A stretch of DNA of 5,133 nucleotides. Source: Deltaproteobacteria bacterium (GTDB lineage: Bacteria > Myxococcota > Myxococcia > Myxococcales > 40CM-4-68-19). The stretch spans positions 1 to 5,133 of the forward strand of contig VBLM01000272.1 of NCBI GenBank assembly GCA_005879095.1, given 5' to 3'. Below, in pieces: positions 1-5,133 of the stretch (the stretch's first letter is position 1; each line of letters begins with the position of its first letter). A model generated the notes under the pieces. The model did no database searches and was not told the DNA's origin. It was given only the letters and a program-made list of their open reading frames with translations. Both the position numbers and the translations under genes were made by a program.

Positions 1-555
1 GGGCACCACGACCCAGAGCGAGGCCGGGGCCACCCACTGGCGCGGCCCCAGGGGACACCAAGCCGCGTATCCATCGCTCCAGCGCCAGGTTACCCACGCC
101 GGCGCCCAGATCCGACCTGGCACCCACATCCACCCGAAAGCAGGGGACCACCCCCACCTGCCGTAGTGGTAGACGGCCCAACCGAACGGCTCATCGCTGG
201 CCCAGGCCCAGCCGGCCTGCGTCCAGACCCAGCGCCCGTAGACATACGGCTGCCAGTCGCCGCTCACCCGCCTCGGCCGCCAGACGGTTCCGTACTCCGG
301 CGTGTGGATCCACTCGCCGTTCCAGGAAAGCTCGGAGTCATTGCGGAAGTCGTCGAACGTCGGCCCGCGGTCGGCGTAGGAGTCCTCCGACTGCCAGGAT
401 CCGTCCCCGGACTGCCACGAGTCGTCCCACGAGGACCCGAAGTCCTCCTGGTCGCCGGAGTCGTTCCAGTCGCCGGTATCCTGCCGGTATTGCCCGTGCT
501 CGCGGGCGAACGCAGGCGCGGCGGAAAGAAGCATCGCGAGCAGGATGCGGTTCAT
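1..555 (-). CDS. Trp-rich secreted protein, DUF6600 / YxWGxW type (3' end outside window)
   Basis: The minus-strand frame is open from an ATG at 555 to the window edge: 185 codons with no stop, so the C-terminus is missing. The start is supported by a strong Shine-Dalgarno (AAGGGAGG, 561-568) five bases upstream and by a short signal peptide, MNRILLAMLLSAAPAFA, with probable cleavage after AFA at residue 17. Residues 20-70 are a low-complexity acidic stretch rich in D, S, W and Q. From about residue 78 the protein becomes a Trp/Tyr/Gly-rich array with motifs such as YGRWVW (106-111), DEPFGWAVYHYGRWGW (121-136), GWMWVPGRIWAPAWV (141-155) and DGYAAWCPLGP (161-171). This pattern is characteristic of DUF6600-type secreted proteins, whose function is unknown. 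I count 24 Trp in 185 residues. It lies 87 bases downstream of clpX in the same direction, so it may be partly co-transcribed, but no functional link is evident. The family call rests on motif recall. Confidence 0.82.
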   Translation of the reverse strand, partial: MNRILLAMLLSAAPAFAREHGQYRQDTGDWNDSGDQEDFGSSWDDSWQSGDGSWQSEDSYADRGPTFDDFRNDSELSWNGEWIHTPEYGTVWRPRRVSGDWQPYVYGRWVWTQAGWAWASDEPFGWAVYHYGRWGWSPAFGWMWVPGRIWAPAWVTWRWSDGYAAWCPLGPRQWVAPASLWVVVP

Positions 556-602
556 GGCGGCCTCCCTTGCTGCTTGGACGCCTGCCACGCGCGCGTGTTC
601 AC

Positions 603-619
603 AGCCGCCTGGGGCGGCT
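603..619 (-). other. GC-rich stem-loop between clpX and the Trp-rich gene
   Basis: AGCCGCC (603-609) pairs perfectly with GGCGGCT (613-619) across a three-base loop, 24 bases beyond the clpX stop codon. No T-run follows the stem on the minus strand, so it is not a standard intrinsic terminator. It could protect the clpX mRNA 3' end, attenuate read-through into the next gene, or be a chance product of high GC. Confidence 0.35.
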
Positions 620-642
620 CGAAGGCCCGGCCTGGGCGTTGG

Positions 643-1935
<1,293 letters not shown>

Positions 1936-1963
1936 GAAACCTCCCTGCAGCCAAGTCTACGCG

Positions 1964-1978
1964 CGGCCGTGCCGGCCG
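1964..1978 (-). other. Stem-loop in the putative clpX leader
   Basis: CGGCCG (1964-1969) and CGGCCG (1973-1978) are self-complementary arms separated by three bases, giving a 6-bp all-GC stem. It sits between the proposed clpX promoter and the clpX Shine-Dalgarno, about 17 bases from the latter. It could affect leader stability. Such short GC palindromes are common in high-GC DNA, so support is weak. Confidence 0.25.
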
Positions 1979-2011
1979 GGCAACCATCTCGACGGACCAT
2001 CCGTAGGAGAA

Positions 2012-2041
2012 AGTATAGAGTCTCGGGAGATCGCGCCAGAA
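2012..2041 (-). promoter_or_regulatory. Candidate sigma-70-type promoter for clpX
   Basis: On the minus strand TATACT (2017-2012) matches five of six bases of the -10 consensus in an otherwise GC-rich intergenic region. A weak -35 candidate, TTCTGG (2041-2036), lies 18 bases upstream. Transcription would begin near 2005, giving a leader of about 70 bases before the clpX ATG. The position in the divergent intergenic region (1936-2139) fits. The -35 match is poor, so the site is tentative. No equally good promoter was found for the plus-strand genes. Confidence 0.42.
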
Positions 2042-2139
2042 ACCGGCCGCGAGCGTCTCTTGCCGCACGCTCGCCTGCCCGGGGTGCGACGGTAACCCAC
2101 GTTGCCGAATCTTCCGCGCCGCGTCACCATCTCTCGCAG

Positions 2140-2403
2140 ATGGACTCGGATCTCGTCATCGTCGGCGCCGGGCCCGCCGGAATCTCGACCGCCATCGAGG
2201 CGCGCGAGGCGGGAATTGCGACCGACCGGATCCTGGTGCTGGAAAAAGGACCGGTCCACTCGTACGCCATCCGCAAGTATTACGATCACGTCGTCTATGC
2301 CCTCGGAGGGACGACTCCCGCCGGGTTCCTCCAGGCCACGGGGATCGAGCTGCTCGGCGGCGAGACGTCGGTGCCCGGCCCGCCGGCTCCCCGGAAGGCG
2401 TGA
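2140..2403 (+). pseudogene. Internally deleted FAD/NAD(P)-dependent oxidoreductase remnant (thioredoxin-reductase-like)
   Basis: The ORF encodes 87 residues. It begins with a textbook Rossmann FAD-binding motif, DLVIVGAGPAGIS (4-16), then VLEKG (33-37) and HSYAIRKYY (40-48). This matches the start of the Pyr_redox_3-type oxidoreductases (YpdA/thioredoxin-reductase-like). Immediately afterwards comes DHVVYALGGTTPAGFLQATG (49-68), which in that family lies near the C-terminus, after the NAD(P)-binding domain. Roughly 200 or more residues are therefore missing in frame between residues 48 and 49. After TSVPG (76-80) the expected FAD-contacting segment of the LFLAGD type is absent and the frame ends with PPAPRKA. 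There is no clear Shine-Dalgarno before the ATG. It cannot be an active enzyme as it stands. Its stop codon overlaps the GTG start of the next gene, so its translation may still matter for truA. An assembly deletion would look the same. Confidence 0.65.
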
Positions 2404-3251
2404 ATTTCGCTCTGCTGCTCGCGTACGACGGCGCGGCGTTCCGCGGCTGGCAGAAGCAGCCGGGTCTCGCGACCGTTCAGGGCGTACTCGAGAAGGCGCT
2501 CGGACATGTCGTGCACGGCGCGTCGCGGACGGACGCCGGCGTGCACGCGCTCGGACAGGTGGCGTCGTTCCGGTCGGGGCGCCAGCCCGATTTCGCCGCC
2601 CTTCAGCTACCGCCGTCGCTGCGGCTGCTCCGTTGGGCGCCGGTCTCGCCCTCGTTTCACGCCCGCTCGTCCTCGGTGGGGAAGGTGTACCGGTACGACT
2701 TCGGGAGTTTTGTACAAAATGTACAAAACGCGCAGACCCCTCCCCACTGGGACCGCGCCCGGGCGGCGCTGCACGGCCTGGACGGCCTGCCGGAAATGCC
2801 CGGCATCGGGTCGCCCTCCAGGGACCGCAAGCCGGCGCCGCCTCTCACGCGTTGGTCGCTGCACGACGGCGTGCTCGAGGTCGAAGCGCCCGCCTTCCGC
2901 AAGCACGAAATCCGCAATATTGCCGGACACTTGGCTGCAATCGCTCTCGGGTACGCCGCCCCCGAAAGCCTGCGCGAGCTGGCGCAAAGAAAGAGGCCGT
3001 GGATGGGCGCGACTGCTCCCTCCCACGGCCTCACACTGGTGCGGGTGCTCTACCCTGCCGAGATCGATCCCCCGCCGGTCACGCCCGCACGCGCGAGGGC
3101 AGTGCCTTCCTCGTCACCGAAGTGCGCCTGCGCGCTCCGCCCCGCGTCATCGCTGACGCTGACGGTGAGCCCGCGCCCGCCGAGCTCGTCCTGCGTGAAG
3201 ACGCGCGCCGGGCCCGGCTGGGTCCACGTCTGCTGCCCGTCGACCCGATAG
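2400..3251 (+). CDS. truA: tRNA pseudouridine synthase, TruA family (compact, with unsupported C-terminal extension)
   Basis: TruA converts uridine to pseudouridine at positions 38-40 of the tRNA anticodon arm. Recognisable segments are LLLAYDGAAFRGWQKQPG (5-22), the catalytic block ASRTDAGVHALGQ (41-53; catalytic Asp is D45), FHARSSSVGKVYRY (86-99), AFRKHEIRNIAG (165-176) and the C-terminal signature TAPSHGLTLVRVLYP (205-219). Several segments are shorter than in E. coli TruA (270 residues): about seven residues are missing before the RTDAG strand, a similar number around 69-72, and more between 100 and 150. The family normally ends shortly after the LYP signature, about position 3060. Here the frame runs another 60 or so codons, antisense to the exported-protein gene, and that tail shows no TruA character. 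The GTG start overlaps the preceding TGA (GTGA), and GGAAGG lies only one base before it, so translation probably depends on coupling. It is either a divergent functional enzyme or one starting to decay. Confidence 0.82.
   Translation: MNFALLLAYDGAAFRGWQKQPGLATVQGVLEKALGHVVHGASRTDAGVHALGQVASFRSGRQPDFAALQLPPSLRLLRWAPVSPSFHARSSSVGKVYRYDFGSFVQNVQNAQTPPHWDRARAALHGLDGLPEMPGIGSPSRDRKPAPPLTRWSLHDGVLEVEAPAFRKHEIRNIAGHLAAIALGYAAPESLRELAQRKRPWMGATAPSHGLTLVRVLYPAEIDPPPVTPARARAVPSSSPKCACALRPASSLTLTVSPRPPSSSCVKTRAGPGWVHVCCPSTR
2707..2729. repeat. Perfect 9-bp inverted repeat that is also a tandem repeat, inside truA
   Basis: GTTTTGTAC (2707-2715) and GTACAAAAC (2721-2729) are exact inverted complements around the spacer AAAAT. 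The same stretch contains TGTACAAAA twice in tandem (2711-2719 and 2720-2728). It forms an AT-rich island in GC-rich coding sequence and encodes the repeated tripeptide VQN-VQN at TruA residues 105-110. A nine-base slippage duplication explains the tandem copy. The symmetry resembles a repressor operator, but the location inside a gene argues against one. Confidence 0.7.
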
Positions 3252-5133
3252 CTGAACGACAGCCGCTGCATCGGCGTCGAGGCGCTGTGCGCCCGCGTGA
3301 CCAGCGCGCCGTCGTCCGGCCGCTGCGTCAACGTCACCGCCGGCGCCTCGTAGCTGACGAAGAACTGGACCGGCACCGGGTTCGGATCGGTCGTCGCGTC
3401 GTCGCCCGCCTCGCGAGCCGCCACTTCGATCAAGTGGTGTCCCTGCACGAGAAAGAGCGGATCGGTGAGCGTCATCCGCTGCTGCGAAAGCCACGGCGAC
3501 CAGAGCGACCCATCGACGCGATAGGTGAACTGCGCCCGCCCCGACCGCGCCTGCTGGGCCGAGAGGTCCAGCGTGACCGACGGCCGCGCTCCCGCCTGCA
3601 CCTCGCGCAGACTCGAAGGCAGGTACCGCTCGACCACCCGAGCCTGCGTCCGCACCGTGTAACGCTCGCAGGTGATTCCGGTCGCCCCGCATTCACCCAC
3701 CTGCGCCCACACCGCGAGATGGTGGTACCCGTCGGCGACGACGTCGGCCATCGGCGCCGCGCCGCCGATGCCGCGCACCTCGAACTTGAGGCCGAGCATG
3801 GTCGGCAGCGCGATCGGCTTGATCACGCCGGCCAGCAGCGGCTGCGCCAGCCGCACCGCAGCCCCGAGCAGGTCCTTCACCACGCCCGGATCCTCCGCCA
3901 GCATGTCCGCTCCGGCGGTGTAAGGCAGTTGGACCGGCTTCCCGTTGTCCGGGGTCGCGGCCGGGTTGTAGTCCGGCGACAGCGCCGAGATGTTGGTCAG
4001 CACCGTGTCGAGACCACCCAGCACCGGCTGGAGCGTTCCATTGTCGTTGGCGAAGGGTCGCAGGTTGAGCGGCAGGTTCAGGTCGGCCTGCAGCGTGAAG
4101 ATGCGGACCTGGCGCTCGTCGACCAGCGCGTAGAAGTCCAGGTTCATCTTGTTGAACGAGAGCGTGATCAGCGGGTCGTCGGGAATGTCGTTCCCGCTGG
4201 CGTCCTTCCTGGTCGTGTTCTTGCCGATTCGAACGTAGGGCGGCAGCGTCGGCCGCAGCAGGATCTTCATCGGCACGTGCTGCCCACCGGTGACGAGTCC
4301 GATCGACGGCAGGAACGTCTTGAACAATCCGCTGGAGATGAACGAGGTGGTCACGTTGGTGACCGCGATGCAGAGCATCCCCGCGTCGTACGCGTCGTAG
4401 AAGCCGCGGTTGAGCATCGCGCTCGCCAGCGAGAAGCCGAAGTCGTAGCTGGTCACCGGGGCCGGCCTGTTGGCCGTATCGTCGAAGTCCATCGGCGGAA
4501 TGGCGATGTCGGCCGGCGGGAGGGCGGGCGGCACGCACGGGGAGATCTCGACGGAGGGCGGCTGCGTGCCGGCCTCGCCCGCAACCTGGATGCCGTTCGC
4601 GTCGATCTTTGCGCCCGCGTTCGGCCCCTTGCTCCCGAGCGCGGCGAAGACGTTGAGCTTGGTCCCCGGCGGGAACCCGACCTGCTGGGTCAACCCGCTC
4701 ACGTCGAGCTGGCCGGCGATGCCGAGCGAGATCGGCTCGCAGTCGTACGGATCCGGGCTGCTGAAGTTGTGCGGCTTGCAGACGCCCCGGGCCACGTCGC
4801 AGTCGAGCGGATTGCCGTCGTCGTCGTTCGCGCAGAGATGGTTCGCGTCACAAGCCTGGCAGCGGACGTCTGCGCAGGACGCTGACGATCTGCGACTTGA
4901 ACGAGTTCTTGATGTAATCGAAGAGGACGCCGCGCACGTACTGCACGATCGCGCACGCGCCACCGTTGTCCTGGGTGACGTCGCAGCCGGCGTTGAGCGC
5001 GTCGAATACACCTGCGCAGCGGAGCGAGGTCGCGCTGTCCTTCGTGCTGTAGGTGCCGGTGCCGGAGTCGCAGCCGTTGCCGTCGTAGCTCGCGCTGTCG
5101 GGAGGCGGCGGGTCGTTGCCGACGTTTCCGTCG
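3050..5133 (-). CDS. Large Cys-containing, probably exported protein (5' partial, frameshifted)
   Basis: The 5' end lies beyond the right edge, so the start and any signal peptide are unseen. From 5132 the credible frame reads DGNVGNDPPPPDSASYDGNG and on to IKNSFKSQIVSVL (ending 4875), with four Cys. It hits a stop at 4848-4850. The protein continues in another frame from CADVRCQACDANHLC (from 4876) to the TAG at 3050-3052. The ATG at 5011 in the second frame gives an Arg/Ser/Thr-rich stretch and is not a real start. Next come a DDDGNPLDCD-like acidic Cys region, a central block (about 3776-4447) with SLASAMLNRGFYDAYDAGML, LDFYALVDERQVRIFTLQAD and LPTMLGLKFEV, and two related beta-sandwich-like repeats (QFTYRVDG near 3529; LSFSYRVDG near 3262). 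I associate this layout with large myxobacterial secreted proteins. The central block vaguely recalls TULIP/BPI-like lipid-binding folds, which is inference only. The C-terminus ends at VTGGGSISAG with no sorting or membrane anchor. Function unknown. Confidence 0.75.
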   Translation of the reverse strand, partial: TETSATTRRLPTARATTATAATPAPAPTARRTARPRSAAQVYSTRSTPAATSPRTTVARARSCSTCAASSSITSRTRSSRRSSASCADVRCQACDANHLCANDDDGNPLDCDVARGVCKPHNFSSPDPYDCEPISLGIAGQLDVSGLTQQVGFPPGTKLNVFAALGSKGPNAGAKIDANGIQVAGEAGTQPPSVEISPCVPPALPPADIAIPPMDFDDTANRPAPVTSYDFGFSLASAMLNRGFYDAYDAGMLCIAVTNVTTSFISSGLFKTFLPSIGLVTGGQHVPMKILLRPTLPPYVRIGKNTTRKDASGNDIPDDPLITLSFNKMNLDFYALVDERQVRIFTLQADLNLPLNLRPFANDNGTLQPVLGGLDTVLTNISALSPDYNPAATPDNGKPVQLPYTAGADMLAEDPGVVKDLLGAAVRLAQPLLAGVIKPIALPTMLGLKFEVRGIGGAAPMADVVADGYHHLAVWAQVGECGATGITCERYTVRTQARVVERYLPSSLREVQAGARPSVTLDLSAQQARSGRAQFTYRVDGSLWSPWLSQQRMTLTDPLFLVQGHHLIEVAAREAGDDATTDPNPVPVQFFVSYEAPAVTLTQRPDDGALVTRAHSASTPMQRLSFSYRVDGQQTWTQPGPARVFTQDELGGRGLTVSVSDDAGRSAQAHFGDEEGTALARAGVTGGGSISAG
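4874..4880 (-). other. Frameshift site in the exported-protein gene
   Basis: Upstream the credible frame reads GTC AGC GTC CTG (VSVL, ending 4875). Downstream it is the frame whose codons begin TGC GCA GAC (CAD, from 4876). The change fits one extra base or two missing bases. Both flanking peptides have normal composition, while each frame turns into Arg/Pro- or Arg/Ser-rich nonsense on the wrong side of this point. It may be a true mutation or a sequencing error. Confidence 0.72.

Noticed and set aside
603..619. Intrinsic terminator after clpX
   Set aside because: The stem is good but no T-run follows, so only a stem-loop is reported.
3050..3110. MYXO-CTERM-type sorting signal at the exported protein's end
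   Set aside because: VTGGGSISAG loosely resembles the region before such a signal, but there is no Cys, hydrophobic helix or basic tail before the stop.
2102..4885. Plus-strand open frame of 927 codons
   Set aside because: It runs antisense to the exported-protein gene and crosses truA in another frame. Its translation is Arg/Pro/Ala-rich without domains, the usual shadow effect in high-GC DNA.
4880..5011. ATG at 5011 as start of the exported protein
   Set aside because: The first 45 residues are Arg/Ser/Thr-rich nonsense, and the credible coding frame here is a different one that continues beyond the window.

Overview
The window is GC-rich throughout, and its gene content suggests a member of the Myxococcota (myxobacteria and relatives, formerly Deltaproteobacteria). 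The pointers are a large secreted protein rich in paired cysteines, of a type I associate with myxobacteria, a tryptophan-rich YxWGxW-type secreted protein, and a ClpX that reads like myxobacterial ones. This placement is inferred from general resemblance; no database search was possible.

Layout, left to right. (1) 1-555, minus strand: a Trp-rich secreted protein of the DUF6600 type, with its 5' end and signal peptide in the window and its 3' end beyond the left edge. (2) 643-1935, minus: an intact clpX, the unfoldase subunit of the ClpXP protease, with the gene at 1-555 lying 87 bases downstream in the same direction. A plausible clpX promoter lies at about 2012-2041. (3) 2140-2403, plus: an 87-codon ORF that joins the N-terminal FAD-binding segment of a thioredoxin-reductase-like oxidoreductase directly to a segment from near its C-terminus. 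Most of the enzyme is missing, so this is a remnant. (4) 2400-3251, plus: a compact TruA-type tRNA pseudouridine synthase whose GTG start overlaps the remnant's stop codon. (5) 3050-5133, minus: a large, probably exported protein that converges on truA and overlaps its 3' end. Its 5' end is outside the window, and its reading frame is broken near 4875-4880.

I see no new defence, mobile or CRISPR system. The unusual point is how many genes between 2140 and 5133 look damaged or condensed: an internally deleted oxidoreductase, a TruA with several shortened segments and no stop codon where the family normally ends, a convergent overlap, and a frameshifted exported protein. This could be real gene decay or an assembly or sequencing problem; read data would separate the two. 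Smaller oddities are a perfect 9-bp inverted repeat in an AT-rich island inside truA, a run of AT-ending codons in the ClpX pore-loop region, and non-consensus substrate-recognition loops in ClpX.

The genes do not form one pathway. clpX is housekeeping proteolysis, truA is tRNA modification, and the two secreted proteins belong to the cell envelope.
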